A program made the translations under genes and the position numbers. The notes below the pieces were generated by a model. That model was not told the origin of the DNA. It ran no database searches and saw nothing but the letters and a program-made list of their open reading frames with translations. Below, piece by piece: positions 45,568-57,830 of a DNA stretch of 64,000 nt; the first letter of the stretch is position 1; each line of letters opens with the position of its first letter. This DNA comes from Picochlorum sp. 'celeri' (lineage: Eukaryota; Chlorophyta; Trebouxiophyceae), in assembly GCA_010909725.1 (NCBI GenBank), contig JAACMV010000022.1:620001-684000 (forward strand), written 5' to 3'.

Positions 45568-48500
45568 ATGGCAGAGGAGAAAGACGCCATCTCTTGTGCT
45601 TATAATTATATACTAACAGCCCATAAACCTACTTCTGTGACTCAGTCTGCGGTAGGATCGTTTACCGGGAGTTCCGACGTGAACTTGATCGTAGCGTACG
45701 TTTGAAATATACTCCTCGGATGGAGCAAGGTGATGGATTTCACGAACATATGTTATTTTTTGAATACAGGAAGTCTTCTCGTTTGGAGATTCACAGATTG
45801 ACAGAGGAAGGTCTTCAGGTGCGTATGGTTTTGCCGACCTCCTTTCTGTATCCAGCAGGTATTGGGTTCATGCTTGCTCTGCACATGTTGTAGGGATTGA
45901 TTGATGTTCCTCTGTATGGAAGAATTTCTGTGTTGGAGCTTTTCAGACCTGAGAGTTTTGAAAAGGATGTCTTGTTCATTCTGACAGAGAGGTACAAGTT
46001 TTGTGTCTTGGAGTACACAAAGAGTGGAGAACTGCAAACTTTGGCCAACGGTGATCTGTCTGACAAGATTGGTAGACCGTCGGAATCTGGGCACATTGGG
46101 ATTATCGATAAGAAGTGTTCCATGATTGGCTTACATCTGTATGATGGTTTTTTCAAGGTTATTCCCATGGATCGTGCCGCCAAATTCGATCAAGCCTTTA
46201 ATATTCGTCTCGATGAATTGAAGGTGATTGATATCAAATTTTTAGATAGTGCAGACGTTCCAACAATAGCTGTCCTTTCTGAAGATACAAAAGAGCAAAG
46301 GCATGTGAGGACTTACAAAGTGCTCATCGATTCAAAGGTGTGTGCTGTGCTGTTTCAGTTGTTTTCTATCGAGATGCAAGACACATAATTTTTGAAAACA
46401 TGGGTACTGTAGGAAATTGAGCAAGGCCCTTGGATGGAAAATAATGTCGATCGGGGGAGTTCTCTACTCATTCCAACCAGCATGAATGGTGGATGCATAA
46501 TTGTAGGCGAAAACAAGATACAGTACAAGTCATCCGATGGCTCAGCTTCTATCACGATTGCTCCAACCCTCATGAAGGTAGGAAAGATGCCTATGCTGAC
46601 ATATACTCTGCGATGCATGTCTTGTGTTTGCTGATTTTTTGTTCTGTTGGCGCAGACCTATGCACAGCTTGGAGCTGATGGCTCCAGGTTCTTACTCTCT
46701 GACTACCTGGGAAATCTCTTCCTTCTTGTTTTAGAGAACAAGGATAACATGTATGTTTCAAGATCTCACTGTCCTTTGTCGTCTTAAGAAGATCAATTAC
46801 AGTCATTGTCATGCTGCAGGATGAATTTGAGAATGGAAAAGCTGGGCGAGACAAGCATCCCCTCAACCCTTTGCTATCTAGATAGTGGAATCGTATTTGT
46901 CGGCAGCTCAATGGGAGATTCTAGCTTGATAAAGCTACATGCTGATAAAATAGAAGGAAGTAATAGTTTTGTGGAACAGGTCGACACAATGCCCAACTTG
47001 GGCCCGATCGTGGACTTCTCTGTCATTGACCTTGATCGTCAGGGCCAGGGCCAAATTGTGGCATGCTCTGGAGGAGGTATGAACGGGTCTCTAAGGGTAA
47101 TCAGGAATGGCATCGGTTTCAATCAACAAGCAAGCATTGAGCTGAGTGGTGTTAAAGGTGTTTGGAATATTCCAAGGTGCGGTTGGCTAGAGTCATTTGG
47201 AAGTTTTTGAAGAATGAGGGCACCAACCTCGAGATCAGAATGTACTTTCAGAACATCTGTTCACCCGAAAGACTTTGATTCACTGTGCAGGGATGTGGAC
47301 GATTCCTATATGATTTTGAGTTTCATCGGAGAAACTAGAGTTCTGGGCATGAATATGGAAGAAGAATTAGACGAGATTGAGCTGAATGGAGTGGACATTG
47401 TTTCAACGGTGTGTTTGAATTTGAATGCTTCAAGCAGGCGTGCGCACAACTTTGAATGCGAGTGTATAACAAAGATGTCATGGTATTTAATATGCAGACT
47501 GTGTATTGTTCCAATTTGGAAACTAAAGCCTTTACTCAAGTAACTCCTTCCGAGATTCGAGTGATTTCACAGGACGGATCTTCTTTACTTGCAGCATGGG
47601 CCGTGCCAGAGAATGACAGCATCCTGGCTGCCTCTTCAAATTCTAATATGGTATGTTATCTTTTGCTTCTATCCCTTTTGGCGAAGCCCACATGTGTTCA
47701 AAAGCGGAGGTTTCCAATTCCGGATTCGTCACATCATGCAGATTGCTGTAGCTCTCAGCTCAAGACAGGTTCATCTCTTCCAATGCTCGGAAAAAGGTAT
47801 TACTGAGGCATTCTCTGCTCAGCTGGAAGAGGAAATATCTTGTATCGACTGTTCTGAAGGTCTACTCGCTGTGGGGCTATGGAATATGACAGTCATGACA
47901 TATTCGATCCCATCATTCGAAGAAGTCGAACGAATTTCGCTTGCAGAGGATGTCATGGCCCGAAGGTATGTGTCCCCTAACTGCTATCCTGCGCATATGA
48001 ATCCGACAGCGAAACTGAAGGTGATCACGTTTTACAATTGCAGTATACTCGTATCGGACTTTGACGGGAGTAGATATCTGCTTTGCGGTCTTGGAGATGG
48101 ATCCCTGTTGAGTTATAACATCGATTCGAGGAACAAAACCAAAGATCGAAGAAAACTCATCTTAGGGACGAAACCGGTCAATTTGCGATCTTTCAGGTAT
48201 GCTCCTGAATTTGTTGTCCACATGTACCCCGCACTGCGATTCAACTTCAAGCTTTTTCCTGGTTCCAGGTATCGAGGTGATGCTCACGTCTTTGCTGCCT
48301 CGGATCGCCCAACGGTCATACATAGCACGAATGGCAAGCTGATGTTCTCGAATCTTAACGAAGGAGAAGTGAATCATATCTCATCGTTTGGCGCGAAAAG
48401 CTACCCTGATACGCTTGTACTGGTGAAGCCAGACTCTTTGGAAGTAGGAAGCATGGATAGTATTCAGGTGAGTGATTATTCCGAGATCTCCCATCAGTTC

Positions 48501-49784
48501 TCAATGGATTCCAAGGGTCACTACTGTCTATTTCTTCCTTGTTGCAGAAGTTACACGTTCGCACTGTTCCACTGCACGAGCAGCCCCGGCGCATAGCTCA
48601 TATGGCAACGTCCAAAGCAATTTTAGTCACCACGTCGACTTCATTCTTAGGTTACGACAACGACGAGGGAGATCGTTTGCGATTGCTAGACGATCAAACT
48701 TTTGAAACTCTGGATACGTTCCAACTTCTTCGCGACGAAATGGCATGCTGTGCGGCAGCTGTTCAACTCCAGGATGAGGACAAGGAATTTTTTGCTGTGG
48801 GGTCTGCATTTGCTCCCAAGTCGGAGCCTGAACCAACAAGTGTAAGTCGTATTGACATTGCGGTACAATGAGTGCAATGGAATGACTGACATGTGCGATC
48901 TTTTCTTTTTTCAGGGGCGAATCCGTTTGTTCGCAGTGGTGGAAAATCGCCTCTCTCTTGTATCGCAAGTAGACACCAAAGGCGCTGTTTACAGTATCGC
49001 GACAATGAGAAAATCGCTACTTGCAGGCATCAATAGCAGAATCCAAATGTATCGATGGGAAAAATCTGCTAGTACTCTTGTTCCAACGTGTGGTCACTTT
49101 GGTCATACAATTGTCCTACAGATTGATGTGTGTGGCGATCTTATTCTTGTCGGAGATCTGATGAAGTCCTTGCAGGTGCACGTCTATAGGCCAGACACGG
49201 ATAAGATCGAACTCTATGCTCGGGATTACCATCCAGTTTGGATGTCTAGTGTGCTTGCGATGAGTAAGTCCTTCTTCCTTGGAGCCGATAGTGGATATAA
49301 TATCTTCACTGCGAGGAAAAATGAGGAAGGAGCTAATGACGAGGATCGATGCCGACTTGATATTGTGGGGCAATTTCACGTTGGAGACTACATAAACAGA
49401 TTTCGACGGGGATCTCTGGTTATGAAACTGCCTGATTCAGAAATCTCGAAAGTACCAACCATATTATATGGTACGATAAACGGGGCGATAGGGATTATCG
49501 CATCGCTCCCGGCCGAGCAGTATGAAGTCCTAAGCGAATTACAGGAAGTGCTCCGAAATCACATCATGGGCATTGGTGGGCTTAGCCACGATGATTGGCG
49601 ATCTTTCCAGAGTGCCTTCGTGCGTGGAGATACTAGTTCAAAAGGTTTCATCGATGGCGATCTTCTTGAACAGATACTCGACTTGGATCGCGTTGAACAA
49701 ATGAGGATTCTAAAATCTCTAGGTGGCGAAGAGAAAGTAAGCAGAGCATTGCGACTTGTGGAAGATCTTTCTCGTCTGCATTAA
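45568..49784 (+). CDS. DDB1: Damage-specific DNA-binding protein 1 (CUL4 adaptor)
   Basis: Core adaptor of CUL4 E3 ubiquitin ligases, binding DCAF receptors in nucleotide-excision repair, replication and light signalling. Thirteen exons: 45568-45695, 45770-45818, 45894-46337, 46413-46577, 46656-46750, 46820-47176, 47291-47408, 47498-47650, 47742-47965, 48044-48196, 48269-48467, 48548-48841 and 48915-49784. All phases fit and give 1082 residues (Arabidopsis about 1088). Typical strings: [37 protein letters not shown] segment, [34 protein letters not shown] and [14 protein letters not shown]. Three beta-propellers span the length. It is the most exon-rich gene here. Confidence 0.96.
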
Positions 49785-49866
49785 TAGTAGTTATGCTGAA
49801 AAATGTATGGTGATCCGATAGAAAGAGTGCATATATCTTTACATCTTGTAACTCCTGAATGTTTAT

Positions 49867-51560
49867 TTACTTTGGCTCCTGACCACCTGCGCTCATCATT
49901 CTTTGATACGCTTTGTTGGCCAAGTCCACTTTGTTAGACCATTCCGCAAAATGTTTCTTGTCGTCCTCGCTCAACACCTTGTGCAAAGGTTCCACGGCCT
50001 CTTCTACATGGCCGATGTCCATTGTGAAAGGATTGCAGCGATCTATTACTACTCTGCCACATCTGCCTAAACGTGGCTGCCCTTCGTACTCGTTAAAGGA
50101 GCAATCTTGCATTGCGCTTTCTAAATCCGATGGTGATATCCAAGATGGCATGAGTTTCTCCTGCACAGGCAAAGCTGGAGGTGCCAACAGTGATACAGCA
50201 TTCATAATTGGCTGTTCTCCGAGCTCCTTTTTCTTCTTTTCCTTCTTTGTTTTGAAGTCCAATAACGTATTTGTTGCTCCTGGTGCAGCTTCGGGAAGGT
50301 CCTCAAAGCCAAGTGGCCTTCTGACACTCTTGCTCTTGGCAGATGTCAGGTATTCGTTCTCAATCTGCAATGATATTGAGGTAAGCAAGTCATAATAAAT
50401 AAAGGCTGTATATCTGGTAAAAAAATCAAACAGAATACTTGGAAAAAGATTCTCACCATGTCATGCTTAGGTTTTGGCTCTTGCTTCAGTCGAATTTCGA
50501 GTTGCTGCTCATCTACTTTTACATACATGAGATCTCTTTTCTTCCTCTCCCTTCTGACTATCAATTCAAAGAGCTCCATGGCCATCTTGATGTTATCAGC
50601 GATCATTGTCAATTTGTCGAGGGAATCAGCGTTGTTTTCTCTCCTTCTTCTTGTCTGTGGTCTGTTGGGCCTTTCCCTTGATCTGCAGCCAGCCACAGTG
50701 GTCAATCACTAACCTTTAAATTTCATTCATCAATCATCCTTTACCTGAATACTTTGTAAGGGTCTGTATTGTTTTGTGGGGTGGGTGCTTGAAGTCTACG
50801 GAGCAATGGTCTTCCAAGAGCAGATCGTTTTTCTTTCCAATAAGAATAAACAGCTTCCCTGATCGTGTCTCTAGATGGACAGCATTCTTCAAGCATTTGA
50901 AGCGCATCTTGCTTCTGTAAATGATCTGTTGTCGCACATGCTTGTGCAGTACGCCTTTCCGCAGCCGCAGAGCCTACATATTATCAAAGTTGGTTAGCAT
51001 GATTCTGGTGCCATTGCTACCAGGAAGACGTTACTGACCTTGAAAAGAGAATACTTTATCAGTAGCTTCGGCGTTCATCAAGTCCAACTTCCATAGCATC
51101 ATCTCAAGCTTTTCAGGAGACAATCTCTCTTGGCCATCACCATTCAGGGTCGCAAGCCACTCGAAATCTTGTGAATCCAAGTCGTACTCTACGAATGTAG
51201 GATCTTCGAATCCAACTCCACCTTTGCCCCGAATGTATGTATTTCTACTGTGAAATGTAGGCAAGTAATCCAAAGCATATGATTCCACAGTGAGAGTAAT
51301 GGGTGTGGGAATTTCTTTCCCACCTTTTCCATGCTGGACCATTTTGGGCTGCACATACAGTTGGGTGGTCAGGGAGAGAGTACCACGCCAAATTACATTC
51401 AATCATGACCAACCTTTTCATTCTCCGCGTCCAATGCTTGATGGTTGTGCACTACGTCACGTGCTGGCCCATCAATCGCGTCGAGCAAGCTCTCATCCCT
51501 AACAATTTCTAAAGGCCTCTGAGTGTCGAGTGGCCGGGCACGAAACGTTCTAGTCGCCAT
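49867..51560 (-). CDS. EPL1: Enhancer of polycomb-like protein (NuA4 subunit EPL1)
   Basis: Scaffold of the NuA4/TIP60 histone acetyltransferase that anchors the ESA1-ING-EAF6 module. Exons 51414-51560, 51039-51348, 50745-50973, 50457-50682 and 49867-50364 give 469 residues. The EPcA region starts with TRTFRARPLDTQRPLEIVR. It continues with the signature GKEIPTPITLTVESYALDYL, EYDLDSQDFEWLATLN and RLSPEKLEMMLWKLDL. A basic helical part follows (ELIVRRERKKRDLMYVKVDE). The C-terminal ~150 residues are variable. First exon donor is gttggt. Confidence 0.9.
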
Positions 51561-51953
51561 GTTTGGAAAGTCAAAAGAAATTTAATTGGTCAAGAAACGT
51601 AACAAAAAATTCAAAATAGAAGCCTGCGTGCGCCTATTACTTGACAGAGCAAACTTTGAGCGGCAGAGAGGATGTCTTCGGCAATACACTTCAAACAATC
51701 CCTATTCGAGTGTAATCCAGAATAATATTATTATTGGGATCTCAGGAAAATTTAATTAGACATAGAGCTAAAAGACACTGGCAGATTTGAACTGGCGGAT
51801 CAATGTTTGTGAAAGCGACCTCGAAGGTCAGTGTCGCCTCTCAATGTCTGGTTCCGATGGGACATGACCCATGGGACAAGGCGTTGCATCATGTGGAGTG
51901 AGAAAATCACTGTTCGTAGTCATTACCGCTCAGTATTTTTACAAATTGGGATG
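51561..51953. other. Intergenic between EPL1 start and WAPL end
   Basis: 393 bases, tandem minus-strand genes. No gene or RNA recognised; presumably the EPL1 promoter plus WAPL 3' UTR. Confidence 0.4.
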
Positions 51954-53952
51954 TCAGATCTGGGATTCCAGTTGCACAAGTAAACCTTGAAGACTGGCCT
52001 CTGTCTTGGGCGTGAGGGCTCCTACGTTTTTGTAAAATGCAAAGCATTTCTGAATGACTCCAATCAAAGGCCTCAGAGAATCGCTTGATAACATACATTT
52101 TGCCTGTGCACAAGCTTCTGGATCGTTTACTACTAAAAATCCCAAGAGTATACCAGAATATGCACCGATAATTGATCCCATTGCTTGTCCTTCACTGTCC
52201 CGAAGGCTTTCCAAAGTGACTTCGTTATCATTTGTTGAAGTAATGGGGTCATTTTCTTCTTTTGAGCATAAATTGAACAGCTTAGCTACTATTTCTAATA
52301 TTGTACTCGACAATGTCGATGAATCGCCCCTTTGCAAAGTTATGGCCTTGATCTTGTCCAAAGCAGTTGGTTCTGCTTCAACTATGTTTATAAGCACACC
52401 AAGGGATGCTGATATCTCATCAATCCACGCTTTGAAGCTATCGAGATTTGTTTCACGTCCTAGTAAGAAGAAATAATAGATATAAATGGTATAATGAAAA
52501 GAATAACAAAATACAAGTTGTCGATACCATACCTGAGTCAGTACACCCAAACACCAGTCGTGCCAAAGCATTGCACAAGGCCTCGATGCCATCTGATTGA
52601 AGCAAGGCTTTGCATGCTCCTTCATTTCCCTCCGTTATATTCATCAATAGGCCTAAGAAACCACGATAGCATTCCTTTTTTAGGCCTTCAGGGCTGAGCT
52701 TTTGTCCTGATAAGACTTTAACTTGCATCGTCAGCCACTGTACAAAAGGCAATTTTGATAGCAATGGAGGCACTCCAGATTCCACTTCCAATTTAGCCAG
52801 GTGTTCCTCATTTTCCTGACAAGCAAAACAAGCTTGCTCCAAAATCGAAAGGCACCTGCGAACAGCAATGTCGTCAACTCAGATACCACATCATGACTAC
52901 TTCTCATCTCATATATTCCTCACCTTTCAAGTTTCCACAATCCTTGAACAGTCTTCATAGTAGGTCTTGGATCATTCAAAGCAAAGCTTTCTTGCATTGC
53001 AATCTTGACGATGATTAACAGGGATCCACTTTTGCTAAGACTCTTCTTCTCTTCTGTTGAGTCACGATCTTCACTGGGCCGGAGGGAAAAGGCAAGACAT
53101 GCCAGACAGATGCAAGCAGGCACTGAAGATATCTCTTTTGGTATTAGTCGACAGATTCTAGGATCTGCCAGAAATTTTCTAACGGATTGAACTAAGTGAG
53201 ATGACCCCGCTACAACTGAGTTGAACTGCAATCATGCCAATCACCCTGTGATCTTCATTCTGTAATCATAACACACATATGAACGATTCATACCATTAAA
53301 ATTCGATCCAATAACTCAAGCGCGGGCATATCTTCGAATATTTCCAGGTGGCCACTCACAGTGGACATGCAGAAAATGGAGGCTGACCCAAGAGCAAGCT
53401 CTGGATGGTCTGCAAATTCTAATTGACCTGCAACACCCCACCACGTGGCTCAACTCTTGGTGATCAAATCAAAGCTAAATACAATCAAAGTTCAACACCG
53501 TACATAGTCGTCGCATTAGATCACCCACAACACCGTCTCTATGAAGCAGTGCCCTCCCCCTCCTGCTACCCAGCAGTTCCACCAAATTTCCTAGGGATTC
53601 TTCTCTCGCAGATTTACTGGTTGATTCGAGCCCATCCAAAGCCCATACCATATCATCATTCAAACGGGCAATCTCTCCGATCTCTTGAGCCTACATGAAT
53701 AGACAGAATTAACACATCATTTCAAAGTTATTCACAGGAATCTGTCCATACCTCGGCAATGGTTGAAGGTGTTTGCGAATACACTTTATTGGTTGCAGGA
53801 TTTTCTGTCCTCGGCGTTGAGCTTCGCTTCTTCGATTTGAACGGCGAACTATTTGGACGCCTGCGTCCCAAGAGTTTTTTGACTGTCCTCTCTCCTGGGC
53901 TCTTCTCTTGTTTCGAGGGAGTCTTCCCTCGTCCTGGAGTCTCACCATCCAT
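51954..53952 (-). CDS. WAPL: WAPL cohesin-release factor
   Basis: Opens the cohesin ring with PDS5, antagonising establishment. Exons 53752-53952, 53504-53690, 53294-53427, 52924-53225, 52533-52855 and 51954-52459 give 550 residues. The plant-type entry STIAEAQEIGEIARLNDDMV followed by WALDGLE matches STLMEAQEFGEMMEHVDEVNFALDGL of plant WAPL. The HEAT-like body follows (LMRRLCQLEFADHPELALGS), with the conserved AYSGILLGFLVVND segment near the end. A basic, disordered N-terminus (PGRGKTPSKQEKSPGERT) precedes the fold. The frame is open further upstream with an ATG at 54195, so an N-terminal extension is possible. Its substrate subunit RAD21 is encoded 21 kb away. Confidence 0.82.
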
Positions 53953-54329
53953 TGCACGGGTATTATTAGAGTGAAGGAACCCTATTGTATCGTATTTATT
54001 CACTCGGCTCGGTTGTCTTCGCAGACTCTGCAAATGCCCATTCCCGGAATGAAAAGCACGACGAAACGGCAGTCTCAAAACAATTTCTAGCCGACGACAA
54101 TCCTTTTTTAATTTTTTTGAAGATTGACAATTCTGTTTCCAGTTGTCGTCCATATCAGGATTGCCAGATCGGAATTTCATCGAGTGGATACGCATTTTGA
54201 AAGAGTCGTTCAAACGTTCGAGTCAACTCGGGATCATTGGAAACAAAAACGAGCTCAGCGCCGATTTGCATTGTCTTTCATAGCATGCTCAAAATGGATT
54301 ACACATCGTCTTTGTTGCGTAAATGAATA
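53953..54329. other. Intergenic between WAPL start and MDH end
   Basis: 377 bases. The minus-strand frame of WAPL exon 1 remains open to about 54213 and could be coding if translation starts at 54195. Otherwise nothing seen. Confidence 0.4.
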
Positions 54330-55690
54330 TTAATTGTTCGAAGCAAACTCAACTCCAGCAGCAATGTTTTTGGTAAGGAGTGGCTTCATCTTCTCCAAGC
54401 CATCCTGTTCTGCTGGGGAAAGGTCTCCCAATGGGAGGAATTCAGCGATTCCTTCTGGACCCAGGACAACCTGACTGCTAAAGTAAGGGAGATCAGGGAC
54501 CATGGTGGACTCAGTATACGTGCACTCAATGACCTTCTCTCCAGCCTTTGCAAGCAGAACAGATTCTGCCATTCTGGCAGCAGCATAAGCCTGTACGATT
54601 CAAAAAGGAGAATATTAGGAATTATCAGCGATATATGTCTTTTGGAGAGAATAATATAGTCGCACCATTGAGAGAGTAGCAGATCCAGCTCCTGCCTTGG
54701 CCTCAACAACTTCTGTACCCGCATTTTGAATCCTCGTGGTCAAAGATGCAGCTTCCTCGTCTTCAAATGATACGGAAGGCGTTGTCTATAAATATAAAAG
54801 AAGAAGTGAAATCCATTCTGAATTTTGAACGTGATACAGACGTTGCAGAGCCCATACGCACCTGAGAAAGGAGAGGAAGAATCGTCTCTCCTGCATGTCC
54901 ACCAATCACTGGCACATTCACATCCTTTACATCGAGACCTTTGGCTTCCGCGACAAATGTGTTTGCTCTCACAATATCCAAGGTCGTGACGCCCATGATC
55001 TTTTTTGGATCGTACACGCCTGCCTTCTTCATCACCTCACAAGTAATCGGAACAGTTGAATTTACTGGATTGGAGATGATATTGACAATCGCATTTGGGC
55101 AATATTTGGCGACTCCTTCAGCCAAAGATTTAACGATGCCAGCATTGATGTTGAACAGATCATCGCGAGTCATTCCAGGCTTCCTAGGGACACCTGCTGG
55201 AATGATCACGAGTTCTGCTCCGGTGAGGGCTGCCTCGAGTTCCTCAGGCCCAGTATGAGCAGACACCTGCAATACAAAGACGATAGTGTCATGCTCACAC
55301 AATTGATTTAGAGTGATCGATAGCACAACCTACCCTGACAGGAGTGTTGCAGTGAGAAAGGTCAGCTGCAACCCCAGCGACATTGGCAATATCATACAGT
55401 GCCAAATCGGTAACCATGTTGTTCATCTTAAGCAACATTGACAATGGTTGACCGATGCCACCAGCAGCTCCAAGAACAGCGACTTTGCTGCAAACAACTG
55501 ATGGCTGAGTGCGACTGCCTCTGCAGATTGATCTGCGGGAGACGGTGTGATGGACCAATGAAACATCGTTCATTTGAATAGATTTGAATCCATGGAAGCG
55601 ATTGATCTTGGATAGAGACCTTGCGTTGCCTGGACGTCGCCCTGTCACTGGACATCTGACAGCGACTGTTTTGTTCTGACAAGCGATCAT
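54330..55690 (-). CDS. MDH: NAD-malate dehydrogenase, organellar
   Basis: Interconverts malate and oxaloacetate with NAD(H). Exons 55334-55690, 54862-55266, 54666-54785 and 54330-54590 give 380 residues. About 65 leader residues, Arg/Ser-rich, precede the mature domain, consistent with plastid or mitochondrial import. Motifs: [70 protein letters not shown] and [17 protein letters not shown]. The LDH-like fold and GAAGGIGQ define the mitochondrial/plastid/glyoxysomal clade rather than the cytosolic one. Compartment cannot be fixed from the leader alone. It is followed on the same strand by AlaAT. Confidence 0.95.
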
Positions 55691-55853
55691 TGTTAGGAAA
55701 TTAAAGGAGACAGTAGATTTAAATGTGCTAAAAAAAATAGATCAAAGGTTGATTGATGTAATTTGGCAGTCTCGTACACCCTGATCTGATCATGATGGGA
55801 GGGAACCCTAGGCCTACCTCCGCCAGGACCCAACAGGCATCTTGCTCTCAAAC

Positions 55854-57500
55854 TCAATCAGACTGATGGATGTATGCTTGGTGGAACTTCTTCCATCTCT
55901 CCGTTAGAGCCTGCATATCATTCTCAGGAGGGAGAATCGTTGTGCGTAAATGCAGGGTCCCCTGCTCTTGACCAAACCCTGAACCAGGTACTGTGACGAT
56001 TCCTGTTTGATCCAACAATGACATACAGTAGTTGAAGTCAGCTGGCTTGCCCGAAGCTTCCGCTTGTTCAAGCAAATATTTTGGCAGCTGCAAGCGAGGG
56101 AACGCGTAGAGAGCTCCCTCAACCCGGTTGCAGGTAACTCCTTCCATGGCATTGAGTGATTCAACAACCAGTTTGGCTCTCCTCTTCAGGCTGTCTAGAA
56201 TGGCCATCTTTTCCTTATTGTACAGTTCATATGACGCTTCTCCTGGCTTTGGAGGATTCATAACCATGGCAATGCATATTTGACCGTTGATGTTTGGACA
56301 GAGGTTGATGGAAGCTAGTTTATATAACTGGTCTTTCACCCCCTGGGGGAAATTGACACATTCCATATATCCTCCTCTCCTGCCACACTCACCAAAGAAT
56401 CCTTTGCTGATACTGTTCATGGAAAGCAAGGGAACGGATTTGGCAGCCTCGCCCATTTCCATGACGATACGTTTGAAAGAGAAGAATTCCTTATCATCTG
56501 CATACACATTGCACTGATACACTTCATCAGCAATGAGAACCAAATTCTCCTCTGCACAGAGCTTCACAATCCCTATTTGAGTTTCTCTATCCAGTACTTG
56601 ACCTGTAGGGTTCCCTGGGTTGATGACGGCAATAGCTCTTGGGCATTTTCCCGAGTCTCTGGCCTGTTGAATAGTTTGCCTGAGCTTATCGACAGTACAC
56701 TGCCACCCATCCTGTTCTTCAAGGTAATATCCCACCATAGTCCCTCCTGCAGCAGCCATATAACAATCATTCATAGTATCATTTATACGGAATGTATTAC
56801 TTCACACCATACGTACCATACAGACTCAAAGTTGCAGAGTACAGGGGATACTGAGGGATGGGCACCAGCACAGCGTCATTCTGATTCCGAATAAGAATCC
56901 TCATGATATAATTCACAGCAGCGCTGGCACCATCTGTCAACCATATATTGTCAATTTCACATGGGTACCCGTCCCTCTCAGAGATACCTTTTGCAACATG
57001 CTCGCGACAGATCAAGGCACCCTTTGACTCACTGTAAGCCCCAGTACCACCCTTGATGTTGGACAGGTACTCCCTGGCCCTCGCCAACACATCTTCAGGG
57101 AAGATTTTCTTCGCCTCTTCCTTCTCTAAGAGCTGCATGCACAAATATGACTAAGAGCTCATTTGACGTTGCGCAAAACCCCCGACCCTGAACCTACCTC
57201 GGGATAGTCACAAATCGCCAAAACCTGACGAAAGAAGGAGATTGGTTTCTGATCAAGAATTTGAGGATTACCTACACGAATCAAATGCGACGATCAGAGG
57301 GTGGCACACGCTTGAGTCGAAGTTGAGACCAACGCACCAATGTTACACTGAACAAGGCTCTCGAAGCCAAGATCTTCCCCATTCCGTAATTTTTCTCCAT
57401 GTTGTTGCGCTTTAACGGCAATGGCACCTCGAACAGCATATTCTGCTGCAACGACGTTTGGGTTGATGTTGCTCACGTCGAGAGTAGGAGTTTTTGACAT
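55854..57500 (-). CDS. ALAAT: Alanine aminotransferase / glutamate-glyoxylate aminotransferase
   Basis: PLP enzyme moving amino groups between alanine, glutamate and pyruvate or glyoxylate. Exons 57338-57500, 57198-57271, 56817-57132 and 55854-56746 give 481 residues, the size of AlaAT/GGT. Motifs: FFRQVLAICDYPE, GGTGAYSESKGALICREHVA, LTDGASAAVNYIMRILI, NPGNPTGQVLDRETQ, and the PLP Lys in LLSMNSISKGFFGECGRRGG. The ending (VPGSGFGQEQGTLHLRTTIL) is typical. There is no leader and no clear PTS1 (ends HQSD), so a cytosolic form is the simplest reading. The AlaAT versus photorespiratory GGAT choice is open. Divergent partner is AGT. Confidence 0.94.
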
Positions 57501-57830
57501 GGTTGTCCTTGTATGTCGATATGTATCTCAGAAAATGTTGCGATTGAGTAAATGATAGAATGTTAGTGATAGATCTCTGTCCATCGCATCTGATACTATC
57601 CTCTACATTGTAGTAGTAAGCTGGAGTACCCTAGTGGTTTGAGACCTCTGATAATTTGCTGAAACCAAACATTCACTTTCCTCGATGGTTCACCATCGAC
57701 GACAGTGAACAGTAAAACCTTTGGCGATGGCCCTCAATTTTATGCATTTGATTTACAATATTTAATTCAATTAATCGGGGCTCTGATCGTCTATCAGAGA
57801 GTAGATCAGAGTATAGTAGTATTGATCGAC
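57501..57830. promoter_or_regulatory. Shared AlaAT/AGT divergent promoter region
   Basis: 330 bases between two aminotransferase start codons on opposite strands. The arrangement would allow co-regulation of the two photorespiration-related genes. No specific element is recognised beyond AT-rich stretches. Confidence 0.35.

Noticed and set aside
53953..54213. N-terminal extension of WAPL from ATG 54195
   Set aside because: Basic, unstructured and not resembling plant WAPL; kept as an open possibility in the entry.
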